This document shows positions 1 to 7,815 of a stretch of DNA of 36,518 bases, piece after piece. Numbering within the stretch: position 1 is the stretch's first letter; every line of letters begins with the position of its first letter. The notes under the pieces are model-generated. The model did not search any database and was not told the DNA's origin. It was given only the letters and a program-made list of their open reading frames with translations. Both the position numbers and the translations under genes were made by a program. This DNA is from Massilia sp. Root335 (lineage in GTDB: Bacteria; Pseudomonadota; Gammaproteobacteria; Burkholderiales; Burkholderiaceae_D), in NCBI RefSeq assembly GCF_001425685.1, contig NZ_LMCY01000036.1, positions 61,726-98,243 of the forward strand, read 5' to 3'.

Positions 1-1641
1 GTCGGCGCCGGCGGCGCGCGCCACGTCGACGGCGTCCAGCAGTTCCGGCAGCTGGCCCGTCGTCGAGATGGCGATGACGACGTCGCCGGGACCCAGCAGC
101 TCGGCCGCCAGCGCGAACAGGTGCGAATCGCCGTACGACGACGTCGGGATGCGGAAGCGGAAGAATTTATGCTGGCCGTCCAGCGCCACGACGCGCGAAT
201 TGCCCATCGCGTAGAACTCGACGCGCTTGGCGCGGCGCAAAATGTCGATGGCGCGGTCGATCGAGTTCACGTCCAGCTGGTCGCGGAACCGCAGGATCGC
301 GGACACCGTGTTGTCGATGACCTTCGCGGACAAGTCGTGGGTGCTGTCCGTCATGCGCACCTGGCTGTGGCGCACCGGGATCGTGCCCGTCAGGCTGCCG
401 GCGAATTTCAGTTTGAAGTCGGCCAGGCCCGCGAAGCCGAGCGAGCGGCAGAAGCGGATCACGGTCGGCTGGCTGACGTCCGCCAGCTTCGCGATCTCGG
501 CGATCGGCTCGGACAGCACCTTGCGCGGATGCTCGATCACGAGCTGCGCCACGCGCTGCTCGGCCGGCGACAATTCGGCGTGCAGGTGCTGCACGCGTTC
601 CATCAGCGTGTTGGCGCCGCTGCGGTTGCGCAGGTGTTCCGACAGGATGCTCGAGACGCCGTACAGGGCCGGCGTCGGCATCATGATCACGTAGGTCGGG
701 ATCTGCGCCAGGTAGCTGGAAAAACGGCCCTTCGCTTCGAAGCGCGTGCGGAACGGCGACGTCTTGAACCACTCGGCCATGCGCGGCACGATGCCCCCGC
801 CGATGAAGATGCCGCCGAACGCGCCCAGCGTGACGGCCAGGTTGGCGGCCGCGCCGCCCAGCATGCCGGCGAAGCATTCCAGCACCTCGAGGCACAGCGG
901 ATCGTTGTGTTCCAGCGCGCCCGCGACGATGGCGGCGGCGTCGCGCGCGGGCGCCTCGACGCCGTTGCGCAGCGCCAGCGCGCGGTAGATGATTTCCATG
1001 CCGGGGCCGGAGATGAGGCGCTCGTTCGACACGTGCTGCCATTCGCGCCAGGCGTATTGCAGGATCGCGAATTCGCGCTCGTCGGCCGGGGCGAAGTTGA
1101 CGTGGCCGCCCTCGCTGCCGAGGGTGACGAAGCCGTCCACGGTCGGGATCACGCCCGACACGCCCAGGCCCGTGCCGGGACCGAGCACGCCCGACACGGC
1201 ATTCGCGATCGGCTTGCCGCCGCCGATCTGCAGCAGGTCTTCCGGCTTGAAGCCCGGCAGCGCCATCGCCAGCGCGGTGAAGTCGTTCACGATCAGGAGC
1301 GTCGTCAGGCCGAGCGTGCGGCGCACTTCCTCGGTCGAGAACTGCCAGTCGCGGTTGGTCATGCGGATGAAATCGCCGCTGATCGGGTTCGCGAGCGCGA
1401 ACGCCGCGTGGGTGATGCGGGCGCCGCCGCTCTGGGCCTGGGTCTGGGCCAGGTAGGCGTTCAGCAGCGGGGCGATGCCGGGGTAGTCGTCGCACAGCAG
1501 CACGGCCACGTTGCGCAGCACGCCCGGCGCGATCTCCAGGGCGAAACGCGCGTGGGTCGCGCCGATGTCGGCCAGCAGGCGCGGGCCGTCGGAGTAGGCG
1601 GCGCGGGTTGGCTTTTGTTCGGTATCGGGCTCAAGCTTCAT
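1..1641 (-). CDS. glk: Bifunctional glucokinase / RpiR(HexR)-type regulator, 3' end outside window
   Basis: Phosphorylates glucose to glucose-6-phosphate and carries a C-terminal sugar-phosphate-sensing repressor module; this fusion is typical of Burkholderiales. 547 codons are visible, open to base 1. The phosphate-binding motif DIGATHARFAL is at residues 25-35, where the family usually has GGTN. The glucokinase signature LGSEGGHVNFAP is at 174-185. An HTH_6 domain spans about 345-420 (SQPTVIRFCRSLGF recognition region, 390-403). A SIS domain begins near 465 and runs off the window; perhaps 70-100 residues are missing. The ATG at 1641 has only a weak purine-rich site (AAGAAG) before it. The gene lies downstream of the MFS gene but is separated from it by a terminator, so it likely has its own promoter. 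The HTH-SIS part could sense a sugar phosphate such as KDPG or glucose-6-phosphate (family knowledge, not shown here). Confidence 0.93.
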   Translation of the reverse strand, partial: MKLEPDTEQKPTRAAYSDGPRLLADIGATHARFALEIAPGVLRNVAVLLCDDYPGIAPLLNAYLAQTQAQSGGARITHAAFALANPISGDFIRMTNRDWQFSTEEVRRTLGLTTLLIVNDFTALAMALPGFKPEDLLQIGGGKPIANAVSGVLGPGTGLGVSGVIPTVDGFVTLGSEGGHVNFAPADEREFAILQYAWREWQHVSNERLISGPGMEIIYRALALRNGVEAPARDAAAIVAGALEHNDPLCLEVLECFAGMLGGAAANLAVTLGAFGGIFIGGGIVPRMAEWFKTSPFRTRFEAKGRFSSYLAQIPTYVIMMPTPALYGVSSILSEHLRNRSGANTLMERVQHLHAELSPAEQRVAQLVIEHPRKVLSEPIAEIAKLADVSQPTVIRFCRSLGFAGLADFKLKFAGSLTGTIPVRHSQVRMTDSTHDLSAKVIDNTVSAILRFRDQLDVNSIDRAIDILRRAKRVEFYAMGNSRVVALDGQHKFFRFRIPTSSYGDSHLFALAAELLGPGDVVIAISTTGQLPELLDAVDVARAAGAD

Positions 1642-1705
1642 GGTCGCACTTCTTGGGAATATCTTGTCTATTGCGCCAAGGATACCATTGATTGAAATGC
1701 ACAAA

Positions 1706-1729
1706 GGGCGGTTTCGCGCGAAACCGCCC
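1706..1729 (-). terminator. Rho-independent terminator of the kgtP-like gene
   Basis: A perfect inverted repeat, GGGCGGTTTC with GAAACCGCCC around a GCGC loop, lies 31 bp past the stop of the MFS gene. Read on the minus strand it is followed by TTTGTGCATTT, a modest T tract. It separates the MFS gene from glk. Confidence 0.7.
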
Positions 1730-1760
1730 CTCGTGTGCCCTTCCTGTCGTACCGCCGCGA

Positions 1761-3101
1761 TTATTGCCCGCGCGCCTCCGCATCGATCCTGGATTGGGCC
1801 CCGGTATCGCGCATGAAGCAGCAGACGATCAGCGTGCAGGCGACCACCGCCGTTGCGTACCAGTAAAAGCCGCTTTCCAGGTGGATCGACTTGAACCACA
1901 AGGCCAGGTACTCGGCCGTGCCGCCGAACACGGACACCGCGAACGCATACGGCACGCCGACGCCGGTGGCGCGGATCGTGGCCGGGAACAGCTCGGCCTT
2001 GACGAGGGCGTTGATCGACGTGTAGCCGGACACGATCATCCAGGCGCAGGCGATGAGGCCGAACGCCTCCCACGGACCGCTGGCGTTGCGGATCGCGCTC
2101 AGGAGGGGCACGGTGAACAGGGTGCCCAGCAGCGCGAAGCCCACGAGCAGCGGACGGCGGCCGATGCGGTCGGACAGCGCGCCGTACAGCGGCTGCAGGC
2201 ACATGGCGAACAGCAGCGACGCGGCCGAGACGGCGGTGGCCTGCGAATCGGTCAGGCCGACGGACAGGCGCAGGAATTTCTGCATATACGTCGTGTAGAC
2301 GTAGAAGGTCAGCGTGCCGCCCATCGTCAGGCCGACCACCAGCAGCACTTCACGCGGATGCTGGGCCAGCTGCCTCAGGCCGCCCATCGATTTCGCTTTT
2401 TTGCGCGCGGCCTCGAACGATTGCGTCTCCGGCAGGTCGTGGCGCATGCGCAGGGCCAGCAGCGCGAGGCAGGCGCCGACGAAGAACGGAATGCGCCAGC
2501 CCCACGCGCGCAGCTGCTCGGCGTCGAGCAGGAACTTCTGCAGCACGAGCAGCAGGATCAGTGCCAGCAGCTGGCCGCCGATCAGCGTCACGTACTGGAA
2601 GCTGGTGTAGAAGCCGCGGTGCTTCGAGTCCGCCATCTCGGACAGGTAGGTCGCGCTGGCGCCGTATTCTCCGCCCAGGCTGAGGCCTTGCAACAGGCGC
2701 GCCAGCAGCAGGATGCAGGGCGACAGGATGCCGGCGGCGGCGTAGGTGGGCGCGCAGGCGATCAGCAGGGAGCCGAAACACATGAGCAGCACGGACGTCA
2801 TGAGGGCCTTTTTGCGGCCCAGGCGGTCGCCGATGTGGCCGAACAGGACGCCGCCGATGGGACGCACGAAGAAGCCCAGCGCGAAGATGCCCGCCGTGGA
2901 CATCATCTGCGCCGTCGGGTCCTGCTTGGGGAAGAACGAGCTGGCGAAATACAGCGCGAACGCCGAGTAGCAGTAGAAATCGAACCACTCGACGAGGTTG
3001 CCGGCCGAGCCGATGAAGATGGCCTTCAGGCGCTTGCCGGAGATGCGTTCGCCGGCGTCGGCATGCACCTCGGCGCCGGTCTTCGTTGTGACGGTGTTCA
3101 T
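1761..3101 (-). CDS. kgtP: MFS/MHS-family alpha-ketoglutarate permease-like transporter
   Basis: Predicted inner-membrane proton symporter for a dicarboxylate or 2-oxo acid, 446 aa with about 12 hydrophobic segments. Family signatures: GNLVEWFDFY near residue 35 (MHS subfamily), the loop-2/3 motif GHIGDRLGRKKA, RLLQGLSLGGEYG, and QYVTLIGGQLLAL. The last is nearly identical to E. coli KgtP, as is the C-terminal stretch with KAELFPATIRATGVG. The ATG at 3101 is chosen because AAGGAG sits eight bases upstream; an upstream in-frame extension lacks this and reads like non-coding sequence. The gene is divergent from a DctB-like/FixJ-like two-component system, a common arrangement in which the kinase senses the transported acid. 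The exact substrate (2-oxoglutarate, citrate or another acid) is inferred by homology. Confidence 0.88.
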   Translation of the reverse strand: MNTVTTKTGAEVHADAGERISGKRLKAIFIGSAGNLVEWFDFYCYSAFALYFASSFFPKQDPTAQMMSTAGIFALGFFVRPIGGVLFGHIGDRLGRKKALMTSVLLMCFGSLLIACAPTYAAAGILSPCILLLARLLQGLSLGGEYGASATYLSEMADSKHRGFYTSFQYVTLIGGQLLALILLLVLQKFLLDAEQLRAWGWRIPFFVGACLALLALRMRHDLPETQSFEAARKKAKSMGGLRQLAQHPREVLLVVGLTMGGTLTFYVYTTYMQKFLRLSVGLTDSQATAVSAASLLFAMCLQPLYGALSDRIGRRPLLVGFALLGTLFTVPLLSAIRNASGPWEAFGLIACAWMIVSGYTSINALVKAELFPATIRATGVGVPYAFAVSVFGGTAEYLALWFKSIHLESGFYWYATAVVACTLIVCCFMRDTGAQSRIDAEARGQ

Positions 3102-3209
3102 GGTTTGTCTCCTTATGATCGACGGGAGATCCGCATGGCACTCCCGTTTCCAGGTCTCCACTATCCCAGCCGGCCGGCGCGCGCACATCCGCAACTTCGG
3201 CGTGCCCTT

Positions 3210-3227
3210 CTCCGTAAAATTACGGAG
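3210..3227. promoter_or_regulatory. 18-bp palindromic operator between kgtP-like gene and sensor kinase
   Basis: CTCCGTAA-AA-TTACGGAG is a perfect 8-bp inverted repeat in the 166-bp divergent gap, 40 bp before the kinase start and 108 bp before the transporter start. It is a good candidate for binding by the neighbouring FixJ/NarL-type response regulator, whose family binds short dyads as a dimer. No clear sigma-70 pair was identified nearby. Confidence 0.55.
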
Positions 3228-3267
3228 GCGGTTCATTTCCGTCCGGGTAGCTGCTATCGTTGTCCCC

Positions 3268-5394
3268 ATGCGCACCCTGCTCACCCCTCGCACCTTTCGC
3301 CGCTTCCTCGTCGCCGCCGGCGCGCTGGCCGTCATCGCGGCGTCGGGCAACTGGGCCGAACGGCACGAGCTGCAGACCAAGACGGAAGGCCTGCGCCAGG
3401 CCGCGGCGGCGCACGTGCTGGGGCTGCGCGGACTGGTCGAACGGCACGACTTCCTGCCGCACGCGGCGGCCCGCCACCCCGACGTGCAGGACCTGCTGCG
3501 CGCCCCGCGCGACGCGGCGCTGCGGGCGCGCGTCGACGATTATTTTGCCGACCTGCAGGCGACGACCGGCGCCGCCGCGCTGTTCCTCGTCGACCGCGCG
3601 GGCCTGACGCTGGCCGCCAGCAACTGGAACCTGCCGTCCAGCTTCGTCGGCCAGTCCTATCGCCAGCGGCCCTACTTCGAGGATGCCGTGCAGGGCCGGC
3701 GCGGCCTGTTCTATGGCCTCGGCCTCACGACGGGCCAGTCCGGCCTGTTCATCGCGGAGCCTGTGCGGGCGGACGGCGCGATCCTCGGCGTGGTCGTCGT
3801 CAAGATCAGCCTGGAGCCGCTGCAGGCCACGTGGATGCACGGCGCCGATCCGGTGGTGCTGCGCGACAGCCGCGGCATCGTCTTCCTGAGCGCCGTGCCG
3901 GAATGGCTGTTCCACGGCATCCGGCCGGTGTCCGCCGCCGAGCTGCGGTGGGTGGCCGCGCACCGCCAGTACGGCAACCGCGACCGCTTCCCCGTGCTGC
4001 CCTGGACGATCGAGTCGCGCAGCGCCACGCCCGCCTTCGTGCTGCATACGAGCGTGCAGGGGCGGCGCACGAACCTGCTCGCGCTGGACACGCCGCTGCC
4101 GGAGCTGGGCTGGACCCTCACCGTCACGACGGACATGAAGGAAGTCGTGCAGGCGCGCCAGCTGGCGCTCATGCTGGCGGCGCTGGCTGTCGCGCTGCTG
4201 CTGCTCGGCGTGCTGTACTGGCGCCTGCGCGAAAAGCGCTTCATCGAACAGCGCACCGCCCGCATCGAGCTGGAACGGCGGGTCGAGGAACGCACCCGCG
4301 ACCTGGAGGAAGCCCACGCGTTCCGCAAGGCGATGGAAGATTCGCTGCTCGTGGGCATGCGCGCGCGCGCCCCGGACGGCACGATCATCTACGTCAACCC
4401 GGCCCTGTGCGCGATGGTGGGCTACAGTGCGGACGAACTGCTCGGCCGCCGGCCGCCCTACCCGTACTGGCATCCGGACGACCTGGAAAAACAGGCGCGC
4501 GAAAGCGCCGACGCGCTGCAGGGACGCGCGGCGCCGCACGGCTTCGAATCGCGCATCCGGCACAAGGACGGCCACGACGTGATCACGATGGTCTACGCCG
4601 CGCCCCTCGTCGACGCGCAGGGCGTGCACCGCGGCTGGATGAGTTCCGTCGTCGACATCACCGCGCAGAAGCAGGCCGAGGCCCGCCAGCGCGACCAGGA
4701 AGTCCGCCTGCAGCGCAGCGCGCGCCTGGCGAGCGTCGGCGAAATGGCGTCCACCCTGGCGCACGAACTGAATCAGCCGTTGATGGCGCTGTCGAATTTC
4801 GCCGTGGCCGCACGCGCGCTCGCCGCGCAGTCGGCGCCGCCCGCCATGCTGGCCGGCGCGCTGGACGAGATCGTCGAACAGAGCAAGCGCGCCAGCGAGA
4901 TCGTCAAGCGGGTGCGCGCCTTCATCAACCCGCAGCGGGCCCAGTACGAAAGCCTGACGATCGCCAGCGTCGTCACGCACGCGGCGGCGCTCCTGACGCC
5001 GGAGCTGCGGCGCGACGGCATGGCGCTGCGCCTGGACCTCGACGACGACGGCGCCCGCGTGCGCGGCGACCGGGTCCTGCTCGAACAGGTGCTCGTCAAC
5101 CTGATCCACAACGCGATGCACGCCATGCAGGGCCGTCCGCGCGGCAGCATCGGGCTGGCCAGCCGGCGCGTGGACCAGGGCGTGCGCGTCAGCGTCATCG
5201 ACGAGGGCCCGGGCATCCCGCCCGAACAGCTCGACCAGATCTTCGCCCCGTTCTTCACGACCCGCCCCGACGGCCTGGGGCTGGGCCTGAACATCTGCCG
5301 CACCATCGTCGAGGCCCACGGCGGCGCCATGACCGTCGACAACCGCGCCGGCGGCGGCGCCGCCTTTTCCTTCACGCTTCCCACCGTGCCATGA
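3268..5394 (+). CDS. DctB-like membrane sensor histidine kinase with PAS domain
   Basis: Sensor of a two-component system, 708 aa. N-terminal membrane segment at about 10-27, then a periplasmic dCache-like domain containing YRQRPYFEDA and GLFYGLGLTTGQSGLFIAEPV (typical of DctB C4-dicarboxylate sensors), and a second membrane segment at about 297-320. A PAS domain spans about 360-480. The HisKA phospho-acceptor is H499 in AHELNQPL, followed by a HATPase_c domain with N box NLIHNAMHAM, G1 DEGPGIPP and G2 GLGLGLN. The ATG at 3268 fits the start of the membrane segment, though the ribosome site is weak. The stop overlaps the regulator start (ATGA), so the two are translationally coupled. The likely ligand is the acid moved by the divergent transporter. 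Confidence 0.9.
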   Translation: MRTLLTPRTFRRFLVAAGALAVIAASGNWAERHELQTKTEGLRQAAAAHVLGLRGLVERHDFLPHAAARHPDVQDLLRAPRDAALRARVDDYFADLQATTGAAALFLVDRAGLTLAASNWNLPSSFVGQSYRQRPYFEDAVQGRRGLFYGLGLTTGQSGLFIAEPVRADGAILGVVVVKISLEPLQATWMHGADPVVLRDSRGIVFLSAVPEWLFHGIRPVSAAELRWVAAHRQYGNRDRFPVLPWTIESRSATPAFVLHTSVQGRRTNLLALDTPLPELGWTLTVTTDMKEVVQARQLALMLAALAVALLLLGVLYWRLREKRFIEQRTARIELERRVEERTRDLEEAHAFRKAMEDSLLVGMRARAPDGTIIYVNPALCAMVGYSADELLGRRPPYPYWHPDDLEKQARESADALQGRAAPHGFESRIRHKDGHDVITMVYAAPLVDAQGVHRGWMSSVVDITAQKQAEARQRDQEVRLQRSARLASVGEMASTLAHELNQPLMALSNFAVAARALAAQSAPPAMLAGALDEIVEQSKRASEIVKRVRAFINPQRAQYESLTIASVVTHAAALLTPELRRDGMALRLDLDDDGARVRGDRVLLEQVLVNLIHNAMHAMQGRPRGSIGLASRRVDQGVRVSVIDEGPGIPPEQLDQIFAPFFTTRPDGLGLGLNICRTIVEAHGGAMTVDNRAGGGAAFSFTLPTVP

Positions 5395-5990
5395 AAGACA
5401 TCCCACTCACGCTGTATGTCGTCGACGACGACGAGGCCCTGCGCCGCTCGCTGCTCCTGCTGCTGTTTTCGCAGGGGCTGGCCGTGCAGGCCTTCGAATC
5501 CGGAGAAGCGTTCCTGGAGGCGGTCGACATGCGCCAGCCGGGCTGCGTGATCCTCGACCTGCGCCTCGGCGGGATCAGCGGCCTGGCCGTGTTCGACCGC
5601 CTGCGCGCGGAACACAGTCCGCTCGTCACGCTGTTCCTGTCCGGCCACGGCGACATTCCGACCGCGCTCGAGGCGGTCCGCCAAGGCGCCTGGGACTGGG
5701 TGGAGAAGCCGGACACGCAGCACCTGCTCGACAAGCTGCCGGCCGCCATCGCCGAGGCGCGTGCCCGCGCGCAGGCGCTGCGCTCGTGGGCGGAGCTGAC
5801 GCCGCGCGAACGGGAAGTGGCGCGACTCGTCGGCATGGGGCAGCCGAACAAGGAGATCGCGCGGGTGCTCGTGCCGCCGTGCGGGCCGCGGTCGGTCGAG
5901 ACGCATCGCGCGAACATCTTCAGCAAGCTGCAGTGCGCCAACGATAACGAGTTGGGGCGGTGGCTGGCGGCGCATCCGTGGCTGGGGTGA
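5391..5990 (+). CDS. FixJ/NarL-family response regulator (REC-LuxR HTH)
   Basis: Partner of the upstream kinase, 199 aa. The receiver domain has acidic pocket D12-D14, phospho-acceptor D56 (VILDLRLGG), S84 in the switch position and K106 in VEKPD. The LuxR-type HTH starts at LTPREREVARL (136-146) and continues to the end, with SVETHRANIFSKL as the recognition region. Between the two HTH helices the usual short turn (family: ARELGISPRTVE) reads as ARVLVPPCGPRSVE, about two residues longer. It overlaps the kinase gene by four bases. It probably activates the divergent kgtP-like gene through the palindrome at 3210-3227; this is inference from context. Confidence 0.9.
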   Translation: MKDIPLTLYVVDDDEALRRSLLLLLFSQGLAVQAFESGEAFLEAVDMRQPGCVILDLRLGGISGLAVFDRLRAEHSPLVTLFLSGHGDIPTALEAVRQGAWDWVEKPDTQHLLDKLPAAIAEARARAQALRSWAELTPREREVARLVGMGQPNKEIARVLVPPCGPRSVETHRANIFSKLQCANDNELGRWLAAHPWLG

Positions 5991-5994
5991 TGGG

Positions 5995-6045
5995 CGCGTG
6001 GGCACGTTTCGTTTGAGGCCCCCGGCCTCAAACGCCCACCCTACG
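5995..6045. repeat. Copy of the CGTAGGGTGGGC extragenic repeat with hairpin insert
   Basis: On the minus strand the element starts with CGTAGGGTGGGC (6045-6034) and ends with GTGCCCACGCG (6005-5995). Between these lies a 10-bp perfect hairpin, GTTTGAGGCC-CCC-GGCCTCAAAC at 6011-6033. It fills the gap between the convergent response-regulator and amylase genes and may act as a bidirectional terminator, although no T tract follows on either strand. Related copies are at 12892-12922 and 17532-17612. Confidence 0.6.
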
Positions 6046-6065
6046 GCCGGCTACGTATGCCGTGG

Positions 6066-7748
6066 TCAGTCCTGCGCAATCAGCGCGACCGGGGCGCACG
6101 TATCGAACTGCACCTTGCCGCCCGAGACGACGGCCGTGCGGCCCGTGTACGCATCGCGCACCGTCTGGCCGTCGCCGAACACGCCGGCCACGGAGATCGG
6201 CACCGCGCGGTCCTGCGGCAGGTCGAGGGCGACGACGACGCGGTCGGCGACGCCATCCTTCTCGTACGTGCGCTTGAACGTGTACGGGCTGGACGCGATC
6301 ATCCGGTGCACGCCCGCGCCCACGGCCGGATGCGCGTGGCGGAAGCGGATCAGGCGCGCCCAGTAGTCGCGCACCTCGGCCACGCCGTGCAGGCCGACGC
6401 GCGCATTGGTGTTCAGCTGGTCCCAGTTCATGAAGGAACGCAGGTTGGCGTCGCCCACCGCGCCGTCGATCTTCAGCACGCGCGCCGTCTCGTCGCCGTA
6501 GGTGACCTGCGCGGCGCCCGGCGTCAGCAGCAGCTTGTTCGCTTCCTCGAACGGGTGCTCGCGCATGGCCTCGAACGGATGGCCGTCGTCGTGCGAATCG
6601 ATGTAGTTCAGCACCGAGGCGCCTTTCAGCGGCCCGTTCAGCAGGTTCGAATAGCTGGAGAACAGCGCCTCGTAGCCCTGGCTCGCGTCGTGCGGCAGGG
6701 AGAAGTTGATCATGCTGTCGAAACCGTTGTCGAAATAGTCGACCTTCGTGCCGTCGTCGTATGCGAACGTGCGGCCGTTCTCGATCGCGTAGTTGAATGC
6801 CTCGGCCGTCATGTAGAACGGCTTGTTGCCGATCCTGTCGACGGCCTGCCTGCCGGCCGGCGTGCGCTTCCAGTCCTCGTACGCCTGGCTCGCGACCTTC
6901 TTGAGGTCCTTCCACACGCCGGGTTCCGTGTGCTTGACGGTGTCGCCGCGGAAGCCGTCGAAGCCGTACTTGCGCACCCAGTCGGCGTGCCATTTCATCA
7001 GGTAGTAGCGCGGTGCGCGCGGGTAGCCCGTGCGCTTGAAGAAGTCGTCCAGCTCCTTCACTTCGCGGTCGTAGCGCCCTTCCTTCTTCCATTTCGCGAC
7101 GAGGAAAGGCGGCAGGGCGACGTTCGCATTGCTGTCGGTGCGGAAGTCCGGCAGGTTCTTCACGAGCGTGCAGTCGACCGTGCCCTTGACGTCCTTGAAG
7201 GTACAGGCCGGCGCCGTGCGCACCCAGTCCGACGGCCACACGGTGTCCTCCGCGGTGACGGGACCGGTGTGGTTCATCACCACGTCGAGCAGCACGCGGA
7301 TGCCGCGCGCGTGCGCCGCCTCGACCAGGTCGCGCACGTCCTTCCCGGTGCCGAGGTTGGCGTCGACGGCCGTGAAGTCGCGCGCCCAGTAGCCGTGGAT
7401 GGCGTAGCTGACGCCCGTGCCTTCGTCCGTGGAGCCGTGGATCTGTTCCACCGGCGGCGAGATCCAGATCGCATCCACGCCCAGGTCCGTGAAATACCCG
7501 TCCTTGATCCTGGCCGTGACGCCGGCCAGGTCGCCGCCCATGAAACCGCGCGCGACCGCCGCGTCGTTCTTGCGGCCGTACGCATGGTCGTTCGTCGGAT
7601 CCCCGTTGTTGAAGCGGTCGATCACGAGGAAGTAGACGGTCGCGTTATCCCAGGTGAACGGCTTGCCCTTGACCGGCGACAGGTCGGGCGCGGCGGAGGC
7701 GGCGCCGAAGGCGAGCATCAGGGAGGCGGCGAGAACGGGGAGTTTCAT
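6066..7748 (-). CDS. Periplasmic alpha-amylase, GH13 (MalS/GH13_19-like)
   Basis: Hydrolyses alpha-1,4 bonds in maltodextrins; 560 aa. A signal peptide (MKLPVLAASLMLAFGAASA) predicts export. The opening VYFLVIDRFNNGDPTNDHAYGR, GGDLAGVT, IHGYW and the C-terminal GAAQVTYGDE resemble E. coli MalS. GH13 regions: I, DVVMNH (~154-159); II, GFRGDTVKH with nucleophile D269; III, catalytic E316 in AEAFNY; IV, H386-D387 in IDSHDD. In region II the residue before the nucleophile is Gly, where most family members have a bulky aliphatic residue. The ATG at 7748 follows an AGGA site. It is downstream of pgm, separated by a hairpin terminator, and convergent with the response regulator. Confidence 0.92.
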   Translation of the reverse strand: MKLPVLAASLMLAFGAASAAPDLSPVKGKPFTWDNATVYFLVIDRFNNGDPTNDHAYGRKNDAAVARGFMGGDLAGVTARIKDGYFTDLGVDAIWISPPVEQIHGSTDEGTGVSYAIHGYWARDFTAVDANLGTGKDVRDLVEAAHARGIRVLLDVVMNHTGPVTAEDTVWPSDWVRTAPACTFKDVKGTVDCTLVKNLPDFRTDSNANVALPPFLVAKWKKEGRYDREVKELDDFFKRTGYPRAPRYYLMKWHADWVRKYGFDGFRGDTVKHTEPGVWKDLKKVASQAYEDWKRTPAGRQAVDRIGNKPFYMTAEAFNYAIENGRTFAYDDGTKVDYFDNGFDSMINFSLPHDASQGYEALFSSYSNLLNGPLKGASVLNYIDSHDDGHPFEAMREHPFEEANKLLLTPGAAQVTYGDETARVLKIDGAVGDANLRSFMNWDQLNTNARVGLHGVAEVRDYWARLIRFRHAHPAVGAGVHRMIASSPYTFKRTYEKDGVADRVVVALDLPQDRAVPISVAGVFGDGQTVRDAYTGRTAVVSGGKVQFDTCAPVALIAQD

Positions 7749-7777
7749 GCGGGGTCCTGTTTAAGTAGTTAAAAGAA

Positions 7778-7805
7778 CGTCGTCCCCGCGCAGGCGGGGA
7801 CGACG
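7778..7805 (-). terminator. Terminator hairpin built from a CCCGCGCAGGCGGG repeat
   Basis: A 12-bp perfect stem (CGTCGTCCCCGC with GCGGGGACGACG) and GCAG loop lies 10 bp past the pgm stop. On the minus strand it is followed by TTCTTTTAACT, so it can terminate pgm before the amylase gene. The core is shared with the repeat at 36410-36429 and resembles widespread ATTCCCGCG...CGGGAAT repeats of other proteobacteria. Confidence 0.65.
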
Positions 7806-7815
7806 GTGGGGTGAG

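Noticed and set aside
121..1695. Plus-strand open frame of 524 codons opposite glk
   Set aside because: Composition is low-complexity Arg/Ala/Val with no family motif; the minus strand encodes a recognizable glucokinase-HTH-SIS protein.
1692..5990. Very long continuous plus-strand open frame
   Set aside because: Only its last 199 codons (from 5391) look like a protein, the response regulator. The rest is antisense to kgtP or out of frame with the kinase and has Arg/Ala/Gln-rich shadow composition typical of high-GC DNA.
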